DNA of 64,000 nucleotides, from NCBI GenBank assembly GCA_046330415.1, contig JAXLSW010000013.1, positions 1 to 64,000 on the forward strand, written 5' to 3'. Under the pieces are notes generated by a model. That model searched no databases and was not told the origin of the DNA. It was given only the letters and a program-made list of their open reading frames with translations. Within the stretch, counting starts at the first letter, position 1, and the number at the start of each line of letters is the position of its first letter. Position numbers and translations under genes: made by a program. Shown one piece after another: positions 54,839 to 64,000 of this stretch. This DNA is from RHKX01 sp046330415 (GTDB lineage Bacteria; Actinomycetota; Thermoleophilia; Solirubrobacterales; 70-9).

Positions 54839-56497
54839 GTGAGCGCTGCGACGACAGCCGGGCCGGCGCCGAACCGGATGCTCTGGGACGGCCGTTGGAT
54901 CGAGGCCCCGGCGCCGCATCCGGTCGCGGGCTCCGCCCTGATCGAGGTTGAGCTGACCGCGCCGCTCGCCGCGCTCGGTCCCGCGCACGACCGCGTGCTC
55001 GAGCGCCCGTTGCGCAAGGCGGCGAGCTTCGCGCTCACCGACGGCCCGCGCGCCGCCGTCCGCAAGATCGCCTCGAAGCGGGCCGAGGGCGGGATGAGCG
55101 GCGACTACCACCTCATCCTCGCGCACGGCCGCCGCGACGGCGAGCGGGTCGTGGCGCTGGTCCCGCGGGCGCCGCGCTGCGCCGCGCTGATCCTGGCGCC
55201 GGAGGCGCTGGTGCGCCCGGCCCCGGCCGACCTCGACCGCGACCGGTTTGCTGCGATCGCCGCGATGCTTCGCGCGCAGGCGCCGGCGCTCGGCCCCCTG
55301 CTGCGCCAGAGCTATCTCTACTCGGCGACCGCGCCGCCGCCGGCGCTGGTCGCGGCCCTCACCGATGCGCTCGCCGCCGCCGCGCCCACCCCCGCCGCGC
55401 CCACCCCCGAGTTGCTCACCCCGCCCGTACCCGGCGGCGGCGGTGAGACGCTCGCACTCGGCCCGCCCCCGGCGTCGCCGCGGGCACCGCTGGCGCTGCT
55501 CGGCGCCGGGGACTACGTGCGCATCGAGGTCGCCCCGGCGCTCGCCGGCGCCGGGCTCGCGCGGGCGGTGATCGCCGACCGCGAGCCCCAGATCGCCGCG
55601 CTCGCCGCCGCTGAGCTCGGCTTTGCCGCCGCGACCAGCGACGCCGCCGGCGCGATCGACAGCCTCGACCGCCGCGGCGTCGTCGTCGTCGCCACCGCCC
55701 ACGACTCCCACGCCGCGCTCGCCGCCGTCGCGCTCGACGCCGGCCACCGGGTGCTCTGCGAGAAGCCCGCGCTCGTCACCCACGCCGATCTCGACCGGCT
55801 CGAGGCGGCCGCCGGGCGCCACCCCGGCGAGCTCGAGATCGGCTTCAACCGGCGCCATCCCCCGCTCGTCGAGCGCGCCCGCCGGATGCTCGCCACCGAG
55901 CCCGGGCCGGCGACGATCATCGCCCTGATCCGCGAGGTCGAGATCACCGCCGATCACTGGTACCTGTGGCCGAACCAGGGCACCCGCGTCGCCGGCAACC
56001 TCTGCCATTGGATCGACCTCGCCTTTCACCTGCTCGGTCCGGGCCCGCGGGCGGTCGAGGTCGCGGTCTCCCCGCGCGTCTCCGACGATCCCCGCGACGC
56101 CGACGCCGAGCGCGCCTTCACGATCACCTTCGACGACGGCTCGGTCGCGACGCTGATGCCGACTACCCGCGGCGACTCGGTGCGCGGCGTGCAGGAGCAG
56201 ATCGAGATCCGCCGCGGCGGGCTGGCATTGCGGCTCGACGATCTCTGGCGGCTCAACGGCCTGCGCCGCGGGCTGCCGGTCCGCCACCGGACGCTGTGGC
56301 GCGGCAAGGGCCACGGCCCGATGTACCGCTCGGCGATCAAGCGCTTCGCGGCCGGCGACGCCGCCGCCTACCCCGCCGCCGACCTACGCCGCGTCGGCGA
56401 GGTCCAGCTCGCCGCCACCGAGGCGGTTCGCTCCGGCGCCGCCGCGGCCCCGATCGCCGACCTGCTGGCGGCGGGGCGCGCCCGGGAAGCGGGTTAG
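54839..56497 (+). CDS. Gfo/Idh/MocA oxidoreductase with an unassigned N-terminal domain
   Basis: Residues about 210-552 form a Gfo/Idh/MocA enzyme: ALLGAGDYVRIEVAPALA (NAD fold), VVVATAHDSHAALAAVALDA, HRVLCEKPALVTHADLDRLE (the E-K-P site), ELEIGFNRRHPPLVERARRM and GGRGIG-like features replaced by GTRVAGNLCHWIDLAFHLLG. It resembles the second half of bi-domain oxidoreductases whose first half is a Zn-alcohol dehydrogenase. Here the first ~200 residues lack ADH motifs and contain LRKAASFALTDGPRAAVRKI and SGDYHLILAHGRRDGERVV. It probably oxidises a nucleotide- or lipid-linked sugar. Confidence 0.8.
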   Translation: MSAATTAGPAPNRMLWDGRWIEAPAPHPVAGSALIEVELTAPLAALGPAHDRVLERPLRKAASFALTDGPRAAVRKIASKRAEGGMSGDYHLILAHGRRDGERVVALVPRAPRCAALILAPEALVRPAPADLDRDRFAAIAAMLRAQAPALGPLLRQSYLYSATAPPPALVAALTDALAAAAPTPAAPTPELLTPPVPGGGGETLALGPPPASPRAPLALLGAGDYVRIEVAPALAGAGLARAVIADREPQIAALAAAELGFAAATSDAAGAIDSLDRRGVVVVATAHDSHAALAAVALDAGHRVLCEKPALVTHADLDRLEAAAGRHPGELEIGFNRRHPPLVERARRMLATEPGPATIIALIREVEITADHWYLWPNQGTRVAGNLCHWIDLAFHLLGPGPRAVEVAVSPRVSDDPRDADAERAFTITFDDGSVATLMPTTRGDSVRGVQEQIEIRRGGLALRLDDLWRLNGLRRGLPVRHRTLWRGKGHGPMYRSAIKRFAAGDAAAYPAADLRRVGEVQLAATEAVRSGAAAAPIADLLAAGRAREAG

Positions 56498-56500
56498 CCC

Positions 56501-58003
56501 TTGCAGCTCGACGACCCCGAGTCCGAACTCGGCCGCGTCGCCGTCGAGGCCGAGGTCGCCGCCGACGCGGAGACCGACGCGAAAGCCGTGCAGGGCGTGC
56601 TCAGCCGCGGCTCGATCTACTCGATCGTCACCGTCGTCCAGGCGAGCACGACGCTGCTGGCGATCCCGCTCCTGACCCGCCTGCTCGACACCGAGGAGTA
56701 CGGCCTGCTCACCGCCGTGCTGGTCGCCCAGGCCGTGCTCACCCACCTCGCCGGCTTCGGGATGCCCTCGGCGGTGACCCGCGCCTATTTCCACGACGAC
56801 GGGCCCGACGGAGCGCGGGCGCTGATTGGGGTCGCCGCGGCGGCCGCGTTCGTCGTTGCCGCCCTCGCCCTCGCCACCGGGCCGCTGTGGTCGCAGCTGT
56901 TCGGGTCGGTCGAGTTCGGCCCGGCGCTCGCGCTCGCGGTGATCTCGGCGGCGCTGTCGGCGACGCTCGTCTCCGCCCAGATGGTGCTGCAGGCCGAGGG
57001 ACGCGCCCGCGAGTTCGTCACCGGCGCGGCGCTGGCGATCGCCGGCGGGCAGATCAGCGGCATCGCCGCCGTCGCCCTCGGCCTCGGCCCGACCGGCTAC
57101 ATGGCCGGGCTCACCCTCGGCTTCGCGGCGGGCCTGCTTTACGCGTGGCCGACGGCGGGCTTCCGGCTGCGACCGCTGCGCGCCGCCGCCACCCGTCGCC
57201 CGCTCGTCGCAACCGCGCTGCGGGTCGGGCTGCCGACGATCTGGATGGGGCTGTCCCTATACATGCTGTCGGCCGCCGACCGGGTCGTCGTCGAGCGGAT
57301 CGAGGGTGCGGCGGCCGCCGGCAGCTACTACATCGCCTACGCCGCCGGCTCGCTCGGGATCTTTCTCGTCGCCGCGATCAACAGCGCCTGGAGCCCGGCG
57401 ATCTTCGGCGCCGAGGAGCGCGGCCGCTGGCGCTTTCTCGCCGACTCGGCGGTCGCGATCACCCGGGTCGCGGCGCTCGCCGCCGCCGCGTTGACGCTCG
57501 CCGCGCCGCTGGTGTTGCGGCTGTTCGCCCCCGCCGACTACGACGTCGCCGGCCTCGGCGGGGTGAGCCTGCTGGTCGCGGTCTCGACCCTGCCCTACCT
57601 CTGGTACCTGAGCAGCGCCAACCTCGCGGTCTGGCGGGCGCGAACCGGTCGCCTCGCGGTCAGCGGCATCGCCGCCGTCGTCATCAACCTCGTGCTCTGC
57701 GCGCTGCTGGTCGAACCGCTCGGGCTCGAGGGGGCGGCCGCGGCGACGCTCGTCGCCTACGCCTTCCTCGGTGCCGCGACCTGGCTGTGGACCCGGCCGC
57801 TGGCCTCGATCCCGTGGGATCCGGGGGCGCTGGCGCTGGCCGCGGCGCCCGCCGCGCTAGCCGTAGGCATCTCGCTTGTGCTGCCTGAGGACGGCATCTG
57901 GCTGGCGATCAGGGCGGCGCTCGCCGTGGCGATCGGGCTGCGGGTCGCGCGGATCGTCGTCGCCGGCCGCGGCGGACCACCCGGCCCCGAGGCGGCCGCC
58001 TGA
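56501..58003 (+). CDS. Wzx-like polysaccharide flippase
   Basis: The 500-aa protein has 12-14 hydrophobic segments in the order of the MVF/Wzx superfamily: SIYSIVTVVQASTTLLAIPL, LLTRLLDTEEYGLLTAVLVA near the N-terminus and a long series of Ala/Leu helices. It should flip lipid-linked repeat units across the membrane for the polymerase encoded at 53173. The TTG start lies just after the oxidoreductase stop (3 nt), so the genes are probably cotranscribed. Confidence 0.9.
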   Translation: MQLDDPESELGRVAVEAEVAADAETDAKAVQGVLSRGSIYSIVTVVQASTTLLAIPLLTRLLDTEEYGLLTAVLVAQAVLTHLAGFGMPSAVTRAYFHDDGPDGARALIGVAAAAAFVVAALALATGPLWSQLFGSVEFGPALALAVISAALSATLVSAQMVLQAEGRAREFVTGAALAIAGGQISGIAAVALGLGPTGYMAGLTLGFAAGLLYAWPTAGFRLRPLRAAATRRPLVATALRVGLPTIWMGLSLYMLSAADRVVVERIEGAAAAGSYYIAYAAGSLGIFLVAAINSAWSPAIFGAEERGRWRFLADSAVAITRVAALAAAALTLAAPLVLRLFAPADYDVAGLGGVSLLVAVSTLPYLWYLSSANLAVWRARTGRLAVSGIAAVVINLVLCALLVEPLGLEGAAAATLVAYAFLGAATWLWTRPLASIPWDPGALALAAAPAALAVGISLVLPEDGIWLAIRAALAVAIGLRVARIVVAGRGGPPGPEAAA

Positions 58004-58059
58004 GCGCGGGCCGGGGCGCGGCATCGGCGCAGCGATGGTGGTATAGAGGCGGTCCAGCG

Positions 58060-59571
58060 ATGTCCGAGTACGCTCACAAGCAGGACTCCGGGCGGGGACC
58101 CGTCACCGCCGCCGGCGGCGAACACGTCGCGCGCGCGATCGTGCCCGAACTCGAGGGCTCATCGCTCTTGAAGACCCGCCACTCGCGCCGCGATCGCTTC
58201 ACGATGCGGATGCTGGCGCTCGGCGACGCCACCGCGATCATCGTCGCCGTCGCCCTCGCCGCCACCTTCGGCGCCCACCGCGCCGACCCCGGTGAGCTGG
58301 TGCTGTGGGCGCTGCCGACGCTGCCAGTGTGGATCCTCCTGTTCAAGGTCTACAAGCTCTACGACCGCTACGCGAAGCGGATCAGCCACACCGCGGTCGA
58401 TGATCTGCCCTGGATGGCGCACTGCCTGCTGGTCGGCTCGCTGCTGTTCTGGGGTTACTCAAAGCTGTTGCCGGCGATCCAGATCAACCTCCGCGAGGGG
58501 GTCATCTTCATCACCTCGGCGCTGGTCCTGGTGCTCGTCGGCCGCGCCTTCATGGGCCGCCTCGTGAGTGGCACGCTCGGCGCCGAGACGGTGCTCCTGG
58601 CGGGCTCGAGCGCGCAGATCGACAAGCTCGCGGCGAAGCTCGACCACCACCCCGAGATCGGGCTGCGGCCGGTCGGCATCCTCGACGGCGTCAACCCGCG
58701 CCCGCCCGAGCGCGAGGCGCTCGACATCGGGCTCGCCTCCTACGGCGGCGGCCGCTTCGACGCGCTCGCCGCCGAGTTGCGGCCGCAGCGGCTGATCATC
58801 GACCGCAGCGAGTTCGTCGCCGACCAGGTGATCGCGATGATCGACACCTGTCGCCGACTGTCGATCAAGGTCTCGATCCTCCCCGACGCGGTCGAGTCGC
58901 TCGGCCCCTCGGTCGAGGTCGATGCCGTGCAGGGGGTGACGCTGCTCGGCGTCAACCCACCGCTGCTCAGCCTCACCTCGCGGGCGATCAAGCGCGGCTT
59001 CGACCTCCTCATCGCCAGCGTGATCCTGCTCGTCGCGGCGATCCCGATGGCGCTGATCGCGATCGCGATCGTGCTCGACTCGGGCCGCCCGGTGTTCTTC
59101 TGCCAGCGCCGCATCGGCCGCGCCGGCCGGCCGTTCGAGATCTTCAAGTTCCGGAGCATGTGCGCGGATGCCGAGCAGCGCCGCGACGAGGTGATGAGGT
59201 GCAGCAGCGACCCGCGCACCGTCAACGTCAAGCACGACCCGCGGGTCACCAGGGTCGGGCGGCTGCTGCGGATGACCAGCCTCGACGAGTTGCCGCAGCT
59301 GTTCAACGTGATTCGCGGCGAAATGAGCCTGGTCGGGCCACGGCCGCTGCCCGAGGCCGAGGACCGCACGATCGACGGCTACGTCCGCGGCCGGCTCGAC
59401 CTGACGCCGGGGATCAGCGGCCTGTGGCAGGTGCTCGGCCGCAACGACATCCCGTTCGACGAGATGGTGAAGATCGACTACATGTACGTCACCAATTGGT
59501 CGCTGTGGCTCGATCTTCGGCTGATGCTGCAGACGCTGCCGGCGGTGTTCCGGCGCCGGGGCGTCAACTAG
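58060..59571 (+). CDS. Polyprenyl-phosphate sugar phosphotransferase (initiating enzyme)
   Basis: The 503-aa protein has four to five N-terminal membrane segments, a CoA-binding-like middle domain (VLLAGSSAQIDKLAAKLDHH, RRLSIKVSILPDAVESLG) and the PF02397 catalytic domain: KRGFDLLIASVILLVAAIPM, FCQRRIGRAGRPFEIFKFRS, TSLDELPQLFNVIRGEMSLV and GPRPLP...TPGISGLWQVLGRN. It places the first sugar-phosphate on undecaprenyl phosphate. A TATAGA box lies 12 nt before the ATG. Confidence 0.95.
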   Translation: MSEYAHKQDSGRGPVTAAGGEHVARAIVPELEGSSLLKTRHSRRDRFTMRMLALGDATAIIVAVALAATFGAHRADPGELVLWALPTLPVWILLFKVYKLYDRYAKRISHTAVDDLPWMAHCLLVGSLLFWGYSKLLPAIQINLREGVIFITSALVLVLVGRAFMGRLVSGTLGAETVLLAGSSAQIDKLAAKLDHHPEIGLRPVGILDGVNPRPPEREALDIGLASYGGGRFDALAAELRPQRLIIDRSEFVADQVIAMIDTCRRLSIKVSILPDAVESLGPSVEVDAVQGVTLLGVNPPLLSLTSRAIKRGFDLLIASVILLVAAIPMALIAIAIVLDSGRPVFFCQRRIGRAGRPFEIFKFRSMCADAEQRRDEVMRCSSDPRTVNVKHDPRVTRVGRLLRMTSLDELPQLFNVIRGEMSLVGPRPLPEAEDRTIDGYVRGRLDLTPGISGLWQVLGRNDIPFDEMVKIDYMYVTNWSLWLDLRLMLQTLPAVFRRRGVN

Positions 59572-60813
59572 ATGGAGCTGCCGCCCTTCGCCGGCGTCGA
59601 TTCGGCGCCGGCGACGGAGCCCCGCCTCGACGCCGCCCGCGCGGCGATCATGGCGCTCGAGTCATGGGCGTGGCAGCGCGGTTGGAGCGGCAGCGATCCC
59701 TATGACGCGCTGAACGGATCGCGGGCGCGGTTGATCGGCCGCACGCCGCTGAGCCGCCGCGTGATCATCCAGCTCGCCCGCCGCTCACCGTTCAGCCTCG
59801 ACCGCGTCCTCGGCGTGCCGCACGCCGTCAACGCCAACACGGTCGCCCACGCGCTCGCCGCCTACGCGCGGATCGAAGACGAGTCGCCGATCGACTGCCG
59901 CGACCGCGCCGCGTGGGCGATCGAGCGGCTCGATCAGCTGCGCTGCCCCGATTTCGACGAGCCCTGCTGGAGCTACCACTTCGACGTCGAGACGCGGTTC
60001 TTCTTCTACTCGGCGCGAACCCCGAACACGATCGCGACGACCTTCGCCATCCACGCGTTGCTCGACGCCGCCGACCGCTTCGGCAGCGACCGCGCTCGCG
60101 ATCTCGCCGTCGGCGCCGGTCGCTTCCTGCTGCGACGGATCGAGCGCACCTCTGACCCCAACGGCGGCGTGGGCGCCTACCTCGGCTACTTCCCCGGCGA
60201 CCGCACGCCGATCCACAACGCCTCGCTGCTCGGCGCGAGCGCGCTGGCCCGGCTCGCCGCCGCCGGGTCACCCGGCGCCGAGGAGGGCGCGGCGGTCGCC
60301 GCCGCCGCGGTCCGCTACGCGCTCGACCACCAGCGGCCCGACGGCTCCTGGCCCTACGCCGACGACGCCGCCGGCAAGGGCGGCTGGATCGACAACCTCC
60401 ACACCGGCTACGTCCTCGACGCGCTGCTGCGCTGCGCCACCGCGCTCGACGATCTCGGGGCGCTCGAGGCGTGGGAACGCGGGCTCGGCTACTACCGCGC
60501 CCGCCTGTTCGACCCCGACGGCGCCGCCCGCAACACCGACCGCAGCCGCTACCCGCTCGAGGGCCAGTACCTCGCGCAGGCGCTCGAGACGCTGTCGGCG
60601 TCGAGCGACCGCCACCCCGAACTGCTCGCCGACGCCCGCCGGGTGCTCGACTTCGGGCTCGCCAACCTGCGCCGTCCTGACGGCGCCTTCGTCTATCAGC
60701 GCCACGCCCGCTACACGATCGGGGCCCCGCACATGCGCTGGGTCGAAGCGCCGATGCTGGCGGCGCTGGCGAGCTACGTCGCCGCCGAGCAGCGCGCCGG
60801 GGTTACGGCGTGA
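59572..60813 (+). CDS. Probable alpha/alpha-toroid protein of the polysaccharide locus
   Basis: The 413-aa protein is rich in short helices with repeated signatures of alpha/alpha barrels: LLDAADRFGSDRARDLAVGA, LLGASALARLAAAG, DHQRPDGSWPYADDAAGKGG, WIDNLHTGYVLDALLRCATA, and FGLANLRRPDGAFVYQRHAR. The Q-x-x-DGSW motif is shared with terpene cyclase-like and other toroid enzymes, but this is not a terpene cyclase (no DxDD seen). It starts directly at the stop of the sugar transferase and overlaps the next gene by GTGA. A polysaccharide lyase, epimerase or binding role is possible; none is shown. Confidence 0.65.
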   Translation: MELPPFAGVDSAPATEPRLDAARAAIMALESWAWQRGWSGSDPYDALNGSRARLIGRTPLSRRVIIQLARRSPFSLDRVLGVPHAVNANTVAHALAAYARIEDESPIDCRDRAAWAIERLDQLRCPDFDEPCWSYHFDVETRFFFYSARTPNTIATTFAIHALLDAADRFGSDRARDLAVGAGRFLLRRIERTSDPNGGVGAYLGYFPGDRTPIHNASLLGASALARLAAAGSPGAEEGAAVAAAAVRYALDHQRPDGSWPYADDAAGKGGWIDNLHTGYVLDALLRCATALDDLGALEAWERGLGYYRARLFDPDGAARNTDRSRYPLEGQYLAQALETLSASSDRHPELLADARRVLDFGLANLRRPDGAFVYQRHARYTIGAPHMRWVEAPMLAALASYVAAEQRAGVTA

Positions 60814-61844
60814 GGGTCTGGATTGACGTCGCCAACTCGCCGCAGCCGGTGCTGTTCGGCCCGATCGCCGAGCGCTTCGCCGAGCGCGGCGACGAGGTCG
60901 TGGTCAGCTACCGCGATCACGCCCAGACCGAGGAGCTGACGCTTGAGCGCTGGCCCGAGGCGACCCGGATCGGCGACCCGAGCCCGCCCGGCTACCGCAA
61001 GGCGTTCTCGATCGCCGCCCGGGTCCGGCTGCTGCGTCGCTTCGCCCGCGCCGAGCGCCCCGACGTCGCGCTCTCCCACAACTCGTTCGCGCAGATCATC
61101 GCGACCCGCTCGCTCGGGATCCCGACCGTGACCGCGATGGACTACGAGCACCACCCCGCCAACCACTTCGCCTTCCGCGGCGCCCACCGGATCCTCCTGC
61201 CCGAGGCGGTCCCCGCCGACGTCGTGCGCCGCCAGGGCGCGGTCACGCGCAAGGTGCAGCGCTACGAGGGGCTCAAGGAGGAGGTCTATCTCGGCCGCTT
61301 CGAGGCCGACCCCGACATCCTCGCCAAGCTCGGGATCGAGCGGCCGCCGGGCGGCCTCGTCGTGATCGCCCGCTCCGCCGCCGCGGGGGCGCTCTACCAC
61401 CCGGGCGAGAACCGGATCTTCCACGACTGCCTGACCGCCCTCGACCGCCGCGGGGACGTCGCCACGGTCGCGATCGCCCGCTTTCCCGACCAGCGCGAGG
61501 CGCTGCGGGCGCTCGGCCTCGCCAGCGTCACCGTGCCCGAGCGGGCGATCGACGCGCAGTCGCTGATGCACGCGTCCGATGCCTTCATCGGCGCCGGCGG
61601 CACGATGAGCCGCGAGGCGGCGCTGCTCGGCCTCGACACCTGGAGCGCCTTCGCCGGCAACCGCCCGTCGGTCGATCGCTGGCTCGAGGACCGGGGCCGG
61701 CTGCGCACGCTCACCGATCCCGCCCAGCTCGCCGATCTGGCGCCGCGCCGCGATGCGGCCGCCGATCTCGAGGGGCTCGCCGAGCGCGGTGAGCGGATCA
61801 TCGAGGCGTTCGTCGCCGCGACCACAGAGACCGCGGAGCGGTGA
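60810..61844 (+). CDS. DUF354 family protein (GT-B glycosyltransferase-like)
   Basis: The 344-aa protein begins MRVWIDVANSPQPVLFGPIA and continues with PDVALSHNSFAQIIATRSLG, TVTAMDYEHHPANHFAFRGA, LPEAVPADVV and GAGGTMSREAALLGLDTWSA, the DUF354 pattern, which has a GT-B-like fold related to UDP-GlcNAc 2-epimerases and transferases. It is translationally coupled to the toroid gene (GTGA). Its exact reaction is unknown. Confidence 0.88.
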   Translation: MRVWIDVANSPQPVLFGPIAERFAERGDEVVVSYRDHAQTEELTLERWPEATRIGDPSPPGYRKAFSIAARVRLLRRFARAERPDVALSHNSFAQIIATRSLGIPTVTAMDYEHHPANHFAFRGAHRILLPEAVPADVVRRQGAVTRKVQRYEGLKEEVYLGRFEADPDILAKLGIERPPGGLVVIARSAAAGALYHPGENRIFHDCLTALDRRGDVATVAIARFPDQREALRALGLASVTVPERAIDAQSLMHASDAFIGAGGTMSREAALLGLDTWSAFAGNRPSVDRWLEDRGRLRTLTDPAQLADLAPRRDAAADLEGLAERGERIIEAFVAATTETAER

Positions 61845-61892
61845 TCGCCGCCGCCGCATCGCGCCGCCCGCGGCGGTGTTGGGGCGGGTGAG

Positions 61893-63340
61893 GTGCGAGC
61901 GAGCGGCGAGAGGGGAGCGAGGCTGCGGCGCCGGTTGGCGGCGCCGCTGGCGCTGATCGCCGCGCTCGCCGCGGGAAGCTCGACCGCCGCCGCCGAGGGG
62001 CCGTTCGCGATCGGCTTCTCCGAGACGCTGCTCGGCGGCCCCGACGGCGGCCGCTGGGCGCTCCGCACCCGTGCCGCCGGCGCCGATGCGGTTCGGATCA
62101 GCTTCTACTGGAGCGTCGTCGCGACCGAGCGGCCGGCGCAACCCCGCAACCCCACCGACCCCGCCTACGACTTCGGGCCGATCGACCGTGCGGTGACCAG
62201 CGCTCACCGCGAGGGTCTCGACATCCTGATGACGGTGGTCGGAGCGCCGCCCTGGGCCGAGGGACCGGTTCGCCCGCCGGTCAGCCGCCAGGCCCCGGCC
62301 GGCACCTGGCGCCCCGACCCTGAGGCGTTCGGCGACTTCGCCCACGCCGTCGCGGTCCGTTACGCGGGCACCTTCCCCGATCCCGCCCGGCCCGGCTTCG
62401 TGCTCGGTGAGGTCGACCTCTACTCGGCCTGGAACGAGCCCAACACGACCGCCTTCCTGACCCCGCAGTACCGCGACGGCGAGAACGTCAGCGCGGCGAT
62501 CTACACCCGCCTTCTGAACGCCTTCGGCGCCGAGGTCAGGGCCGTCAATCCCGATGCGCGGATCGCCACCGGGGGGACGGCGCCGTCCGGCGATCCGGTC
62601 GGCGAGCGCCGCACGCCGCCGCTCGAGTTCTGGCGCGCGGTCCTCTGCCTGACCCCGGAACTGGAGCGGGCCGAGTCCTGCCCGGCCGACGAGCCCGCCC
62701 GCTTCGACCTGCTCGCCCACCATCCGATCAGCAGCCTCGCCCCGCCCAACGTCCACGCCGAGCGGCCCGGCGACGTCACCGCCGCCGACTTCGGACGCCT
62801 CGGTGAGTTGCTCGGGGCGGCCGAGCGCGAGGGCACGATCGAGCCCGCCGCCGGCCACGCCCTGCTCGCCCCCGAGATCTGGTGGGAGACGAGCCCGCCC
62901 CAGCCCAGCGCCGTCTCGCTGCGGCGCCAGGCCCGCTACATGCAACTCGCCCTGTTCCTGCTCTGGCGACAGGGAGCCGAGGGCGCCTGGTTCCTGCAGG
63001 TCCGCGACTCGCCGCGCGAGCGCGGGAGCCACGGCTGGGCAGCTACCAGACCGGGATCTACACCTACGGCGGCCGCCAGAAGCCCGCCCTGCGCGCGATC
63101 CGCTTTCCGTTCGTCAGCACCCGGACCACCGCCGGCGCGGTTCGCCTTTGGGGCCGGCCGCCGACCTCCGGGCGGCTGCGGGTGCAGATGCGCCGCCGCG
63201 GCGAAGGCTGGCGGTCGCTGACCGCCTTCCGGGTCCACGACGGCCGGATCTTCGACCGCGAGGTTCGGCTACGCGGTCCGGCGCTGCTGCGCGCCCGGGT
63301 CGGCGGGCAGCGCAGCCTGCTGTGGCGCCAGCGGCGCTGA
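61893..63340 (+). CDS. Secreted clan GH-A-like glycoside hydrolase, one frameshift
   Basis: Signal peptide (LALIAALAAGSSTAAAEG) followed by a TIM-barrel hydrolase: IGFSETLLGG, RISFYWSVVATERPAQPRNP, ILMTVVGAPPWAEGP, acid/base Glu in LYSAWNEPNTTAFL, and a possible nucleophile in LLAPEIWWETSP. About 63037 the frame shifts; one more G in the run before GCAGC gives GWGSYQTGIYTYGG and a C-terminal beta domain ending RSLLWRQRR. So the gene is probably intact. It may cut the polysaccharide made by the locus. Start is GTG. Confidence 0.85.
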
Positions 63341-63457
63341 GCCGCCGGCGCCGCGCAACTTCCCGGCGTCGCGCTTGTTACCTTCCCCGAGCCCAACGAG
63401 CGCGGCCGCACCGGGATCTGCGTGTCGCCCAATCACCTCGAGGCAAGGAGCTTCCTC

Positions 63458-64000
63458 TTGACCACGCCCGAAACGCACCCGAACGCCTGCCTGAAGGCCG
63501 CCCTCTGCGCTGGCCTGCTGGCCCTACTCGCCGTCGCCTTCGCGCCTCGCGCTGAGGCCGCCCGGCCGCTCGACATCGGCTTCTCCGACGCCCGCTTCGA
63601 GCAGGCCGGCAACGAGAGCCAGCAGGCGTTCGAGCGGGCCACCGACCTGCACGCCGACATCATCAGGGTCAACATGTACTGGGCCGTCGTCGGCTTCAAC
63701 CAGCCGACCAACCCAACCGACCCCGACGATCCCAACTACGACTGGTCGCTGTACGACAACGCGATCCGGGGCGCCGCCGCCGACGGCTTCGACATCGACC
63801 TGACCGTCACCAACGCGCCGGCCTGGGCCGAGGGCCCGAACCGGCCCTCCGACCTCGACCGCTACCCGGCCGGGTCCTGGAAGCCGAACGCGCAGGCCTT
63901 CGCCGATTTCGCCCGCGCCGTTGCGACCCGATACTCGGGCAGCTTCACCCCGGCCGGCGAGCTCGAGCCGCTGCCGGCGGTCAAGTACTTCGAGGCCTGG
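63458..64000 (+). CDS. Second secreted GH-A-like glycoside hydrolase (3' end outside the window)
   Basis: A tandem paralog of the previous gene: signal peptide (AALCAGLLALLAVAFAPRAE, then AARPLD), IGFSDARFEQAG, IIRVNMYWAVVGFNQPTNPT, LTVTNAPAWAEGPNRP and PAGSWKPNAQAFADFARAVA, matching the first copy position by position. The frame is open to the window end, just before the expected N-E-P. The TTG start has an AAGGAG site 7 nt upstream. Confidence 0.85.
   Translation, partial: MTTPETHPNACLKAALCAGLLALLAVAFAPRAEAARPLDIGFSDARFEQAGNESQQAFERATDLHADIIRVNMYWAVVGFNQPTNPTDPDDPNYDWSLYDNAIRGAAADGFDIDLTVTNAPAWAEGPNRPSDLDRYPAGSWKPNAQAFADFARAVATRYSGSFTPAGELEPLPAVKYFEAW

Overview
The window is high-GC DNA from an actinobacterium, most probably class Thermoleophilia (Solirubrobacterales-like). 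This rests on three things: the GC-rich codon use with many GTG/TTG starts; a secreted protein of the 'LPKNSV' repeat type that I associate with that class (40204-40878); and the gene set (primary sigma factor, class II ribonucleotide reductase, FolE2, archaeal-like TopA). The taxon is an inference. The density of small in-gene indels, mostly missing bases in G/C runs, suggests a draft or long-read assembly.

Layout. 1-9.3 kb: the end of serS, a thioesterase, an ATP-grasp ligase, a topoisomerase IB, then a tightly overlapping five-gene minus-strand operon (DsbA-like, membrane protein, NAD(P)-binding protein, SRPBCC protein, alpha/beta hydrolase), and an NlpC/P60 hydrolase behind a c-di-AMP (ydaO-type) riboswitch. 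9.4-16 kb: two paralogous small lipoproteins, ctaA, a drug-type ABC exporter with a divergent TetR regulator and a paired operator, a CsoR repressor with an HXXEE membrane protein, and a 1-Cys peroxiredoxin. 16-26 kb: a glycosyltransferase, an intergenic array of hairpin and ~77-nt repeats, nrdJ, a TrhA/hemolysin III protein with LEA-like repeats, a GNAT enzyme, a frameshifted DUF559-like protein, and a siroheme synthase coupled to a sugar epimerase.

26-35 kb: archaeal-like topA, then tmk, holB and a histidine kinase, which are all shredded by indels between about 28.15 and 31.65 kb. Sequence quality recovers at the cognate response regulator. Next come gluQ, a TnpB gene with a probable omega RNA, and tRNA-Thr(CGT). 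35-50 kb: secreted proteins including an M6-like metalloprotease, cupin/tatA/dehydrogenase, Lon with a divergent MarR regulator, a membrane/glycosyltransferase pair, uracil-DNA glycosylase, pgsA, a second repeat array, folE2, rpoD, and two more tRNAs.

50-64 kb: a surface-polysaccharide locus. It holds three glycosyltransferases of the GT4/DUF354 type, an FkbM methyltransferase, an O-antigen-ligase-like polymerase, an oxidoreductase with an unassigned N-terminal half, a Wzx-like flippase, a polyprenyl-phosphate sugar transferase, a probable alpha/alpha-toroid protein, and two tandem secreted glycoside hydrolases, the second cut by the window end. Together these could start, modify, flip, polymerise and trim an exopolysaccharide.

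Two signals run across the window. Many genes have a TAnnnT box 6-9 nt before the start codon, as expected for leaderless transcripts. A ~77-nt interspersed repeat family and pairs of REP-like hairpins recur between unrelated genes.
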